Below, one piece after another: positions 49,701-61,035 of a DNA stretch of 64,000 nucleotides. How positions within the stretch are numbered: the first letter of the stretch is position 1; each line of letters opens with the position of its first letter. Below the pieces are notes generated by a model. That model worked only from the letters and a program-made list of their open reading frames with translations, did no database searches and was not told the DNA's origin. The position numbers and the translations under genes were made by a program. Source of the DNA: Nyssa sinensis (Eukaryota > Streptophyta > Magnoliopsida > Cornales > Nyssaceae); contig CM018051.1 in NCBI GenBank assembly GCA_008638375.1, positions 26,471,344 through 26,535,343 on the forward strand. Reading direction: 5' to 3'.

Positions 49701-50421
49701 TTTTATCCTCATTTTTATTATGCCTCTTTATATGCTTGAAATGCATATACTCTGTTTGACGAAATGCTTATTTAGCCTTGAATACTTTAAATGTTTCAAA
49801 GCTATCTGTTATGAAAAATGCATGTACTCTGTGTACTCTGTGTTTAAAATATACGAACAGTTGGTAGTGAGAATTTTATAAACTCTTCTGTACGAAACCA
49901 CTGCCAATTGAAACCCATGACAGATGCAGGAATTACTCATTGGGCTTTTCGAAGCTCACCCCATTCCCTAAATTTTTTTTTCAGGTAACGATGACGAGTG
50001 GGAGCCTTGCTCCATCTTGGGATGATGATTAGTGGCTCTGTATAATCATGAACTTTTGAGGATACTAAAACTTGTAATGGGACAGATTTTGGGATGTACT
50101 ATATGTTGGAAAATTTTGTACTTAAGCCCGAGGGGCAACTGGATATGTCATGTATATATAAAACCTTAAGTTTTAGTATGCTCTGATTATTATTATTATT
50201 ATTATTATTATGTGTACCGCTATGAAGAGCGGCAGTACCGGATGGATGTGCGATAGATTTTAAAAAGAAAAGAAAAAGTTTTTTTTTCACGCTTCCGCAA
50301 CCACAGGCCGCACCGCCATCCGATACTGTTGCTTATGTGAACCTTGCCCTAAGGCCTTCGGGTCGAAGGGCGGCGGTCGCGATTCCCTTAATCCGCATAG
50401 GGTGGGTTTCGGGTCGTGACA
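46733..50421 (+). mobile_element. Solo LTR in the Copia RNase H region
   Basis: It starts TGTAACACCCC, ends TTTCGGGTCGTGACA, and has flanks CCTGC and CCCGC (one transition). It is 3689 bp. Its 3' half is very close to that of 22954-26504, including the AAAGCATTTCTTGAAGAAGT block. The three ORFs longer than 60 codons inside it are incidental. Confidence 0.87.
47140..47185 (-). other. tRNA-like segment with internal promoter box B, in the solo LTR
   Basis: On the minus strand, GGTCAAGGGTTCAATTCCCC carries a box B-like motif with a preceding A-box-like stretch. A related segment lies at the opposite strand of the inverted LTR near 53375-53450, so both are antisense to their LTR. It looks like a tRNA-derived SINE head or tRNA fossil and not a functional tRNA gene, as no cloverleaf could be drawn. 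Confidence 0.4.
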
Positions 50422-50426
50422 CCCGC

Positions 50427-50670
50427 TATCTGTATTCATTGCCATAGTCAATCAGCGATTGGTAGGACACAGAGTCATATGTATAACGGTAATTCTTGAC
50501 ATATTCATCAAAAATATAATACCGTGAAACAAATTCTCTCTAATGGTATTATGACCATTGAATACATAAGGTCAAAAGATAACATTGCAGATCTGTTAAC
50601 TAAATGTTTGACCATAAAACAAGTGAATAAATCATCGAGGGGAATAGCCTTAAAGCTTATACACTAAGAG
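50427..50670 (+). pseudogene. Copia RNase H relic, second part
   Basis: After the solo LTR the RNase H frame family resumes; one reading frame gives HSQSAIGRTQSHMYN, another SKDNIADLLTK, the usual RNase H C-terminal words of Copia. Frames change by shifts. It ends near a stop around 50664. Confidence 0.75.
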
Positions 50671-53374
50671 TCGCTATAATAGCAACCCAACCTAGTTGAC
50701 TAGAGATCCCAAGATCTAGGTTCAAAGGGACAACCAGATTATGTGCGACTCATTAAGATCACTGTAGAAATAAAATCTCTTACCCATTCCTATGATAAGA
50801 ATAAGCAATGCATGTAGCGTTGAAAAGGATAAGCTAAGATTTTAATGATTCTTATACCTAGTTAAATACAAAGGGGTATAACAGGATACTCTTTATAAGA
50901 AATCACTTATATGAGTGTTGTCACGACCCGAAACCCACTCTGTGCGGATCTCAAATTGCGACCACCACCCTTCGACTCGAGGGCCAACGGGCAAGGCTCA
51001 CATAAGCAACGGTATTGGACGATGGTGTAGCCTGTGTTTGCAGAAACGTGAAAAACTTTTTCATTTCTTTTTCTTCTTTTAAATTTTCCACATATCCGCC
51101 TGGTATTGTCGCTCTTTAGAACGGTACACATGATTATACATTTAGAGTATAATAAAAACTTTAAGATTTTATAAACAATACATGTTCAGTTATCCCTTAG
51201 GACTTAATTATGTAACATTTAAAGTATCTTCTAATACAAAAGTGACTAACTATGAGTCATTAGTACTTCCCAAAAACTGCTAGTCCTGTAAGGATCTGCT
51301 TACGCCCTCCCTCAAAATGGGCAAAGCTCTAATCATCATCATCATCAAAAGTCAGGACTACTGTCAGTCACCTGAAATGTGGGTCGGGTAAATCTAGGTA
51401 AGCTAATCTAAGCTTGTGAGTAATTCCAGCATTTGTCATGAGTTTTCAATTGGCAGTGGTTTAGTACAAGAGAGTTTATAAAACAATCACTTCCAATTGC
51501 TCGTATACTTCAAATACAAAATATATGCATTCTTTAAAACAAATAGCTTTGAAACATTCAAGTATTCAAGCTAAACATGTACTTCTTCAAATAGAGTATA
51601 GGAACTTCAAAACACGTAACACGAAGTAATTTAAAGCATTTAAGTAAAATAGATATTTCACGTATACAAAGTGTAAGAATCTTCAAAACATATAACACGA
51701 GGTATTTAAAGCACTCGAGTGGGATATGCAATATGTAATGTAAACTTGTAAGCATGTATATGGTGGCCAATGTGACCAAAAGAGTTTAAATCTTTTGCTT
51801 CTCAATAGAATGAATAAAAAATCTTTCTTCTTGTAAACATGAAGGCATGACCCTTTATTTTAAAACAAATACTTTTTCATGTAAATGGGGGTTTTGGAAA
51901 CCTTATACCATTTCTTATGAAAATTATAGTCCATGAAATCAACACATATATAGTATATTTAGGAATTAAGGGATAAACCTGCTACCATTTCTAAATGTCT
52001 CATCTTTTCACTTTGATTAAGTGAAAATCTGTTTCGAACCAGACTCCAATCTTACTTCACGGGGAGAATTTCATGCCTGGGGGATTAGATCCTGCTACCT
52101 GACATTTCTTCATGTCATAATTGAGTTCCAAAGGAACCCAACGTCACAAATAGTGCTTATGCACAGTTTATCTTACATTACTAGTGGTAACAGGAGGTAT
52201 AAAACATTTACAAATAGATGCTATTTAAAAGCATTAAGACATGGCCTCTTTGTAGTTGCATTTAAAAGTATTTATCACATGACTTCTTCAAATGGATGCT
52301 TTTCAAGAGCATTTAACATATGACTTCTTCAAATAAATGCTTTTATGAGCATTCAAAACATAATGTTCATGACTTCATGATAGAATCTTCAAATACTTGG
52401 AATATGCAAATTCAGAATATTTAAGAGATTTGGCATTCTAAACTTAGACATGCTGAAACATATTTTTAAGGAAACTGTAGTTGAAACCATTCACTGAGCA
52501 TGTCACAATAGGATTTATGATAATAGAAATATTTTAAAACAAGAATCATGTGAATACTGAATTTGACATTCAAATGCTTCAGATATTTTGAACTTAAAAC
52601 TTCTTCAAATCCATGGAGTTAAATCTCCACTTCAAATACAGGATTACTCACCTCTGTCTTTAGGGTCAGTGCTACTAGTGCGCTTTCCCTCTTCCTCTGT
52701 AGTTCCTAAGAACGATTTATAAAAGTTTATTAACTTTACATTCACTTCAAATATCACCTATTGATGCTCTTAATTTATTCTTAGATCGTGTTAAATCCTA
52801 ATTTCTATCTTAGGCGTTATACTTTTAAAATATACTCTTCTGGGAGCTTCATTAAATTTTAGGGTTGCTTTCATAACTTCACATATTTACATGTCATATT
52901 TTTTTGTACTTTATTTCATAATTTGGACCTCACCATTGAGTCTGGAACGTCGACGAAAGTCAATTTAGACCCTTTCGGATTTCAATTTGGCTTTAGGGGC
53001 ACTAGGGGCAATTTGGTCATTTTACACTTTTAAGCGTCTTTATTTTTTGGTTACGTGCCATTTTTTTCATACTTTATTTCATAATTTGGACCTCACCATT
53101 AAGTCCAGAACGTCGACGAAAGTCAATTTAGACCCTTTCGGACTTTGATTTGGCTTTAGGGGCAATTTGGTCATTTTATACTTTTAGGCGTCTTTATTTT
53201 TTGGGGTCCCATCTCACAAAAATAACCTCATCATTGGGTTTAGAATGTCCAAAATAGCTAAAATATACTATTCATATGTTTAATTTGGACATCAGATCAA
53301 TTTACTATTATTTAATTAATTAATTATTGCATTTATATAATATATATATATTTTATGCCCAAAATCCTCACGAG

Positions 53375-53450
53375 CTTGCCTGTCCAAGTGGCTTGGGTTG
53401 AACCCTTACCACATGAGGTCGTGCGTTCGATTCCTAGGGGCTGCGGCCCC
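53375..53450 (+). other. tRNA-like segment in the minus-strand LTR
   Basis: CTGTCCAAGTGGCTTGGG resembles a box A region and GTGCGTTCGATTCCTAGGGG a box B. This is the layout of a tRNA-derived SINE head. It lies antisense to its LTR, like the segment at 47140-47185. Confidence 0.45.
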
Positions 53451-54330
53451 TTTTATTTTTCTGATTTTCATCAGGCCAAACAACGGAGAAGCCCTAATTC
53501 AGGGATAAGATATCCCAACAAGCGTTTAATTTAATTTCTAATTCCATATACTTATAACCAAACAGGCCCAATTTAGGATTTAAATTTAAAACAATTTCAA
53601 CTAAATGACGCAGTATCGGTCTTATTTAAAACCAAATGACGTCGCACCCTAATTCACTGTTCATCATCACCCTCGTCTTTTAGGCGAGGGTCCGGTAGGG
53701 TTCCGTCGCCTTCTCCGGCGGTGGCGATCTTTTCCCAGTTGATTTCCAACCCATTTTTAATGCAAATCTCTTCCTTTACCCCTCCAGGTCACAAACCTAC
53801 TCTTGGTTTTCTTCGAAACACTTTCAAACCCTACGAATATGGAGTTTTTTATAACTCTGGCCAACTGTACCTTTTCATTTTCTAGCTTATTCCTTTGCTA
53901 TTTTTATTCTTTTCTTTCTTAGTTTCCTTCCTGCACCATCGAGGATCAGTTCCTCATTGATTTATTTAAGTTTAAACACATGAAAATACAAAATCTGATT
54001 ATCACCCTCCACTTGCAACTGTTTTTTCTAGTTCATTTCTAGTCCTTTTTCCTTGGTTCTTTTTGCAATGTTTTTCATTATTTATGCTCTTCTAGGCACA
54101 CTAATTAAATCTAGCATTTATGCTAAAAATTTCATAAAACAGAAATGAATCTCTTCACTTACTTGTGGAAGTTTACTCTCAATTTCTCCTTTGTCTTTGC
54201 TTCCCCTACTTCTAAATTCTCCCCTTTTTCACCCTTTCAATGCCTTGCCCCTTTTGTTTTGATTTTTCTTAAGCATGCAGCGCATGCACTTGCTTTTAAG
54301 CAAGTCCACCGCCCTCTGTCTCTCCTCTGA

Positions 54331-54331
<1 letters not shown>

Positions 54332-54378
<47 letters not shown>
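54332..54378. repeat. (CT)n microsatellite
   Basis: CT run with two interruptions. Confidence 0.9.
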
Positions 54379-54381
<3 letters not shown>

Positions 54382-54485
54382 CTTCCCAGCCCCTATTCTT
54401 GACTTCTTTACTGTCTTTCTTCTTCTCTTCTACTCCTCGTTAATTCAGTTATAGCTTTACATTAATTTGTGTTGATATTTTTGTG

Positions 54486-54486
<1 letters not shown>

Positions 54487-54525
<39 letters not shown>
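54487..54525. repeat. (TA)n microsatellite
   Basis: Uninterrupted TA run; another AT run follows at 54606-54627. Confidence 0.9.
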
Positions 54526-54530
<5 letters not shown>

Positions 54531-55237
54531 TAAACGCACACACTAACACACACTAAACTGCTGTCGACAATCTAACCCCTCATACCTCTTCCCTCAGTAA
54601 TTGTAATATATATATATATATATATATTCACATATAATCTATATACATTTAACTATACACACACATAATACACATATAGTGTGTGTATTTATTTCTATAC
54701 TTCTTATATACATATATACATGTTACATATAAATATTTTACTTCATATGTATACACATAAATTGCAAGTATACCAAATTATGTGTATAATTGCATATTGC
54801 CTGACCCTCGATCTTTTCTTGTAATAAGTTTTGGATTATTGCTTAAATTCTTGTAAAACGTGTCATTAGGTTCGGGTATTTTGGGTCGCGGTATTACATT
54901 GTGAACTGGGTTGGTTCTATGAAAATGATAAATGCTAAATTCTCTAAGAGTACTCATGAAACCAGGAATTGTTTAAGGCCAAAATGAACACAATCATGAG
55001 AACCAACTATGTCAGGAAAGATTCTGTAAGAATGCTATTGTCTTGGTTTACACAAACGATTGAACAGTTCAAGACATTAAGTTCACTGAACAACCAATAA
55101 CCCCGATAGTATTTCATAAGGGAAGGTTCAAGACCACAAATAACCTTCTTCTATGCAGAAGATTTCTAATAGAACTATCTCTAAGTGTCTGTATATCATT
55201 TGTATTGCTTTCAGTCAATTTCATTTATGTGGGGGAT

Positions 55238-56223
55238 TGTTAGGAAAAATGGGTTTTTGAGTATAATAATTAGCTATATTTGAGATAAAATTAAAGTGGG
55301 TCCTACACATTAATTTTGGTGGGTCCATATGAAAATGTGTTCTCCTCTATGAGGAGATTAAGATCATGTATTGGGTTGCTCAAAACCATTAAGGAGTGAA
55401 TGAGAAATTGCCTCCAAACATCACCACTTGAAAATGATAACAAAAGCTTGAAACTTGTAAAAAGCTTGTGTCTCACATAGAATGAGTACAAGACTTTTAA
55501 AAGTATATATACAATTACATTAAAGGAAGGTTTGGGCCCCAAAGGGCACCCAAGTTTTGTGAAAGAGGGAGGACTTAACACATGCTTGGTTCATCACACA
55601 TGAGCGTCGCTGTTGCCCAGCCCATCCCCACCCCTTACCGAACTGGGTCGGGTTGAGTTTGGGTTTGGGTTTGGGCCTTGGCCCACTGTATATATATCTT
55701 TTTGGAGAAAATTTATTTAAATATTTTTCCAAAACATTGCCTTTTTATCATTGTTAGAAAAAGTCTAAAACGTTGTCATTTAGTTACCAGGATAATTAAA
55801 TCCAACGTTGTCGCTTAGCGATTGCGTTTGGTTTTGATTTAAAACTAAAATGACGTCGTTCTGCGATTACCTTTGATTTGAATTTTGACTGAATAAGCGT
55901 CTTCTTTGTTGTGTGCGACTGTGTCTGTTCGCCATGAATAGACGTAACCGAAACTTCATACCTGTACCAAACAAGCATGAAAGAGTATATATAAACACCA
56001 CCGCACTTAGCATTCATTCATCGAATTTTTTATACATTCTGTGCGTTAGTAATTCATAGAGTTTGAGGGAGTTCAAGTCACTGTTTTGGTTTGCCAAGTA
56101 CACAGTTGAAGTGCTTAACATCTGCGTGTACTCGATCATTGTATCCTGAGAGATGTACGACCAAGAGCTCGTAAGCATACTACGAGGATCGTAATTAGTC
56201 TTAAGGACATTGTGTAAAATACA
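55238..56223 (+). repeat. Copia 3' LTR
   Basis: It starts TGTTAGGAAAAATGGG after TGTGGGGGAT and ends near ATTGTGTAAAATACA. It is uninterrupted, about 986 bp, and serves as the reference for the split 5' LTR. The region past 56223 differs from the sequence after the 5' LTR, except for a shared AGCCTT. Confidence 0.85.
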
Positions 56224-56233
56224 AGCCTTCTTC

Positions 56234-56580
56234 TTTATAAAATAATATACAGATAATTTTCTCTTGTCAATTTTTTTTTTCAAAATGGCAAAATTGTTCC
56301 TTTTATTTATTTATTTTTGCATTTTTTAAATTTTGGTCAATTTATTTTAACTTTTTTTAAAGATATTTTAATTTTTTATTTAAAAATAAATTTAAGGTAA
56401 ATAACTTATTTTTATTTTATATAAAAATAAATTTAAAATTTTTATCAATATTTATTTAAAAAATAAAAAAAATTGGTCAAGATTTAAAAAATTGAAGAAA
56501 AAATATGAAATGGGTAGTTTTGACATTTTGAAGAAAAAAATTGACTGAAGAGATATATCTGTATATTATTTTGTAAGATA
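56234..56580. repeat. Inverted-repeat (foldback) element, cut at its left edge
   Basis: ATAAAATAATATACAGATA with the following CTCTTGTCAATTTTTT and CAAAATGGCAAAA (56238-56292) is matched in reverse by 56508-56575 (CAAAATGTCAAAA ... CAAAATAATATACAGATATA on the minus strand). Outside the right arm lie two copies of a CTCAAGAAA.GTC.GTGTAATT unit up to about 56660. The left outer part is missing at the Copia LTR end. Confidence 0.55.
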
Positions 56581-56660
56581 GGGGAGATTAATGTAATTTT
56601 AGAAATCTCAAGAAAAGTCGATGTAATTGTTATAAATCTCAAGAAATGTCAGTGTAATTT

Positions 56661-58212
56661 ATCCTTCGAAGTTTATTAAAAAAATTTAAAACATATATTT
56701 ATATATTTGTATGTGTGTGGATATGGATCTTGAGGGCCACAGGAGATGTGGAGTTCAAAGGGTTAAAAAAAATTGATACAATTAGGATTAATCTCCCCTT
56801 ATTCATAAATCATTTGTTTCAAATGAATGGAGATTTACAAAAAAAAAGAGTTGTTTTTCCTCCAAGTCTTGTTTGCTAGTTATCAGATACTCTCACAACT
56901 TAGTGTTCTAAAAGCATGGTCAAATGGCTTAGTATTGATGAAAGCTACTTTTAGCATATGAAAATAAAGTCCCAAAGGAACTCTAAAATTATTTCATGAT
57001 TAATTTAAGAATAAGAAAGAAATTAAAAAAATCATTTTTGTTTTTCTAAAAGGAGGAAAAGACAGAAGAAAATAATTAGAAAGTTATGATTAATAGTTTT
57101 ATCTAATTTTTATAAAATAAGTGAATTATTATTTAATCTTTTTCATTAAAATAATAAAATATTTCACTAATTTTCTTTATTCTAGCTTTTCTAAACAAAT
57201 GATAAGATTATAGACAATCATTATTTTTTCTTTTTCCTTATTTTTGAAATTTCATATTTGTAGTTTTTTTTATTACGCCAAAACAATTCAAGTTCTTTTA
57301 AGTGAAAAATAATGTGCACGGAATCAATCACAAACTTAGGGATAATAACGGCATGGGTTTGGGACAGGGACCCCTTTTTTAATTTCGTTCCGTGAAAAAA
57401 AAATTTCTTTTCAAACTCGTTTAAACCTCATGATAGTTCTTCATTGGACCGTCATTTATTTTTAAACTTTTATTTATTTATTTATTTATTTAAATTAATT
57501 ATAATTAATACATTTAGAAAAAATATTACAAGTATTAAAATAAGAAATATGCATATCAATAAAGAATTATAATGTCATTATTTTTTTTTTAAACGTATAA
57601 TTCTATCAAGTTTGAATAAACTTTTAATGGGTGACTAAAAAATATTATTATAAACATTAATTATGTAGCACAATACTCTTTCATTATTTTATTTGATATA
57701 ATTGGGATGGGATAGGGTGTCTTCGCTTCAAACCTACCACAAATCCTAATGAATAGACATAGTTTCTCCAAACTCGTTCTATTAGGAACATAATATAGCG
57801 GTTTTAACGGTACGGATTAAATGACTATTCCTACTCAAACTAATAAAATTTAAAATGAGTTCAGGAAAAAGAGACTTAGACTCTGTTCCACAAGTCTCAT
57901 GTCATAATATTTTTGCGTATAACCGTATGTGCTAACTTTTTTGTGAAAAAATGATTAAACAAACATGCGCAAAAAGAAATTCTTATATGAATCAGATTTA
58001 TTAATCTGATTCATAAATTTCATCCATCATATTTCGTTGTTTAAAATATTTTTTTTGTGTCTTCTAAAATCTTTAATATATTGTCAAAATTACACGATAT
58101 TAATATTCAAACTGTATTTAAATACACATGAAATGAATTTATCATAATGATAACATCACGTGGGTGTTTGAAATTATCTTGATACCAACGATTGGTCCAG
58201 AATCATTGCTCT
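56661..58212. other. AT-rich spacer
   Basis: No gene recognised. A near-perfect palindrome (TATGAATCAGATT, 4-base loop, AATCTGATTCATA) is at 57986-58015. Long A and T runs dominate the rest. Confidence 0.5.
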
Positions 58213-58222
58213 ACATTATTAG
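58213..58222. repeat. Target site duplication of the Pack-MULE, left
   Basis: ACATTATTAG, identical to 62204-62213. A 9-10 bp duplication is typical of Mutator-like elements. Confidence 0.9.
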
Positions 58223-58375
58223 GAATTTTTTACCCGACCTGGGTTGTTTAAAAATTTATTTATCCGATTCAAGTATTTTTTAACCTATTTCCCGGATCTA
58301 GGTTCTTTTTAAAAGCGTATGATTCTTAGACGTTTTTGGAATTTTTTTTTTTTTGTTTTAAAAGCTTATAAGAGT
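58223..58375 (+). repeat. Left terminal inverted repeat of the Pack-MULE
   Basis: It reads GAATTTTTTACCCGACCTGG onward and is about 80 percent identical by eye to the reverse complement of 62050-62203. It is AT-rich with a TTTTAAAAGC-type inner end. Confidence 0.88.
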
Positions 58376-58882
58376 GATACTTCCAGTTGTAGAGGTAGGA
58401 ATACTTCCAGTTACAAGAAGAAGGCCACTGTTCGTAGGAGATGTCCTTATCGACGCCGGCGTCGAGAACTCCCCTCTCCTTCCTCTCAATTCTTGCCTTC
58501 CTTTCGAGCTTAAATTACCATAAAACGAATATGGTTGTCTGCATCATTACATATTCTCTCTTCTTCCTCTAAAGGACAAATGGCCTCACCATTCTCATAT
58601 ACCTCTTTAGTACATCACTTACATCGAATCTTAGCTTCTTCTTCTGCTTCTCTTTATCTTCTTCCTCTCTTTCATACCCTTTTCACCATTTTCATAGCCC
58701 GAACAGCGAGAATGACTTGGACTTGGTTCTTCCCTTTGTTTCACCATTTTTGCTTTAATAGAAGTTGTTGCTGTTGCAGCTGTTATTGTGGCTATGGCTA
58801 TGGCTATGCCTCCTGCTGGTGCTGGTGTTGCTTTTGTTGGGGTTTTGTTCTTCTAACAGTTCTTTAATGGGGAGGGTGAAAC
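58358..58882 (-). pseudogene. BKI1: BKI1-like fragment, C-side part
   Basis: After the LTR the frame resumes with SFTLPIKELLEEQNP, then a His/Ser run, KSKSFSLFGL and RFDVSDVLKRYMRMVRP, all BKI1 blocks. They come in the normal order and in one frame, with four stops (near 58767, 58718, 58709 and 58580). After a frameshift near 58540 comes FSTPASIRTSPTNSGLL, the conserved block near the BKI1 C-terminus. It ends at 58358 in the TIR, so the family's last helix, which binds BRI1, is not included. The stops make it non-coding. Confidence 0.87.
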
Positions 58883-59094
58883 TGTCACGCCTCGAATTTT
58901 TCACAAACCCGGAGAGTGAGTGAAACGAAAAAAGAAAAATAAATGAAAGACTATTAAGGTGAATTAAATTAATTTTACATTCATTCCCCCATGTTTCCCC
59001 AAAATGAAAATGAAAAATCGGACACAAGGCTTACCCCAAGATGGGTTACCAATGGTAGTCACAAATCACCCCAACCAATGGTCAAAAGTAATCT

Positions 59095-59400
59095 AAGGCT
59101 TGTTCAAGTATGGCTTCCAAGATCGCCCCAAAAACGTCCCTAAACAAGTCTTGGAACAATGGCCAAATGGGCCCCAAAAAGCCCTAAAACATAGGCCAAG
59201 AATTGGTCAAAAATCGTACCAAACATTAGTCCAAGTAAGAGGCCAAACATGGCCCCAAAAAGGTGGCCAACTATGGCCCAAAAGGATAGCCAAACTTGGC
59301 CCAAAGTTTAGCCAAACATGGCCCAATAGGATGCCTAAACATAGTTAAAAAATGTGCCCAAAAAATGGCTCAAAAGGAGGCCAAAAGGAACAAGGCAGCA
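59095..59400 (+). repeat. Degenerate array of GGCCAAACATGGCCCAAAA-type words
   Basis: Roughly a dozen imperfect copies of a unit of about 18-22 bp run through this part of the solo LTR. Spacing and sequence vary. Confidence 0.65.
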
Positions 59401-60244
59401 GGGTGCGCATAGGGGCGGGCAGGCAGCAGGCAGCATGGGGCACGCGCATGCGCAGGGGCATGCAAGGTTGCGCGGCTGGGGGTTGGGCACTATAGCGACA
59501 AAGAGTAGATTTTTTGATTTTCTGTAAAATCACTGTTCATGGCTGCAACCTAACCTTTCTATTTTCTGATTTTTTTTTCCCAAGTTTTGCAAATCTATGT
59601 TTCCCATATTTAGCCCATTTCCCCAAGGGTATTAACCTCCCATTTTGGGCACTTTTCTCAACCATTTAAATGGTGTTTTGCACACTTAATTTCCTTCTCA
59701 ATTTCACAAAAGTTTTGACATAACCTCCTTTATTTTCTAAACATTTTTCTCACTTAATATTTTGCAACAATCATACATATAAACATGTGTACATTCCATC
59801 CTCACTCAATGGCCACAATCTCAAAGGAATTAAATATGTACATTATTCAAACATACAATCCTCCACACATCCACATATGCTTTGAAGTTTAAAACATCAT
59901 ATTTTCACTTTCATTACAACTATGGGGCTTTACCCATTTTGTTCACACTACACAATACTATTACAAATGCATTACATAAGTCTTACGACTTATGACCTCA
60001 TACAACTCAAAATATACCCCAAGGGCCAAAATATCCACCATGGTCCACTTCCCCTACATCCTTCAAGTCTTCAAGTACCGGGGGCCTCATCTGTAATATG
60101 ATATCCCACGAATGGGTCAGCTCAACTGTTGGTCTGACATAATGCTATTGCAAGGAATAAAATTAAGGCATAGCATGTGCAAGTGTACATTTATATCTAC
60201 ATGCCTTCCAATTCATCAACACCATACAATAGCAATATGCGTGA

Positions 60245-60335
60245 CACATCCATGTAAACTCTATGTCACACCATGTCAACTCTATGCCACACCTATGTCA
60301 ACTTTATGCCACACTCATGTCAACTCTATGCTACC
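60245..60335 (+). repeat. Tandem repeat of about 22 bp, four copies
   Basis: Copies of ATGTCAACTCTATGCCACAC with small changes lie inside the solo LTR. Next to them, CGGATC.CTCCCGTTGGATA occurs twice (60349, 60393). Confidence 0.8.
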
Positions 60336-60619
60336 ATGTCTCGGTTTACGGATCACTCCCGTTGGATATCCGTGTACCAACACCTGTTCACGGATCGCTC
60401 CCGTTGGATAAGTAGGCACCAATGCAATGGCCAATTTTGAGTTTTTCATCATAGGATCTACACCCTCATAATGCATAGTACCAAGTGCTCAACTCACGCC
60501 ATGCCTCCAAGGATTCACACTATGCCAACATGCTTTGATTTCATTCTTATGCAATTTAATGAAACATTTCATCAACACATGGAACATGACTTAAAAAAAT
60601 GTCTTTTTTCATAAAGTAA

Positions 60620-61035
60620 AGCATAACTTCAAATTCACAACATTTTGTCTACATGAATGTAAGTCACAATTCAATGAATTACACATATGATCAAATTTCG
60701 TGTTCATTACTTTAACAATTTCTCAAAGAAAATACAAATCTACAAACCACCAACTCATGGAATAAATCATAACTCTTAAACTACAAAAGTTCCTTTACAT
60801 GAACAATAGCTAGAATGCAATGAATCAAACATATAAACAAGTTACATGTTCATCACTTTGACAAATTCTCAAAGATTACAAAATACATAAAGTACTAATA
60901 CCTTAAATGAATCATAACTTTCAAACTACAAGATTTTGTCTACATGAACCTAAACTAGAATACAATGAATTTCACTTATAGTCATGGTTCATGTTTATCA
61001 TTTTTTCAAATTTTCAAAGAATAACAAAGAACACA
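60620..61035 (+). repeat. Tandem repeat of about 145 bp, three copies
   Basis: Copies begin with CATAACTTTCAAACTACAA-like words at 60623, 60767 and 60912. Each continues through TTTGTCTACATGAA, an AATGAAT block and CTCAAAGAATA-like ends. Imperfect. Confidence 0.75.

Larger units (their letters stand above)
50919..54898 (-). mobile_element. Long LTR, minus strand, in the Copia 3' region
   Basis: It starts TGTCACGACCCGAAACCC and ends GGGTCGCGGTATTACA, the reverse complement of the family termini; 3980 bp. The flanks AGTGT and TTGTG do not match, so the TSD is lost or the copy arose by recombination. Microsatellites: (CT)n 54332-54378 and (TA)n 54487-54525. It has no primer site or coding region. 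Confidence 0.8.
38136..56223 (+). mobile_element. Decayed Copia-type LTR retrotransposon carrying three solo LTRs
   Basis: 5' LTR: 38136-38765 plus 42190-42514. 3' LTR: 55238-56223, starting TGTTAGG after the purine tract TGTGGGGGATT. Between them lie gag, integrase, RT and RNase H relics in the Copia order (integrase before RT). Removing the three inserted LTRs (38766-42184, 46733-50421, 50919-54898) leaves about 7 kb. The 5' LTR start is altered (AG for TG). The LTR outer ends and TSD are uncertain. Confidence 0.85.

Noticed and set aside
53375..53450. Functional tRNA gene
   Set aside because: Box-like motifs exist, but I could not fold a full cloverleaf, and it lies within an LTR.
58535..58867. 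Plus-strand ORF with a Cys/Trp/Gly-rich end
   Set aside because: It is the shadow of the BKI1-like frame on the minus strand, whose His/Ser and basic codons give Cys/Gly/Tyr in reverse.
59095..59348. ORF of 82 codons rich in Pro, Lys, Gln
   Set aside because: Direct product of the GGCCAAACATGGCCC repeat array.
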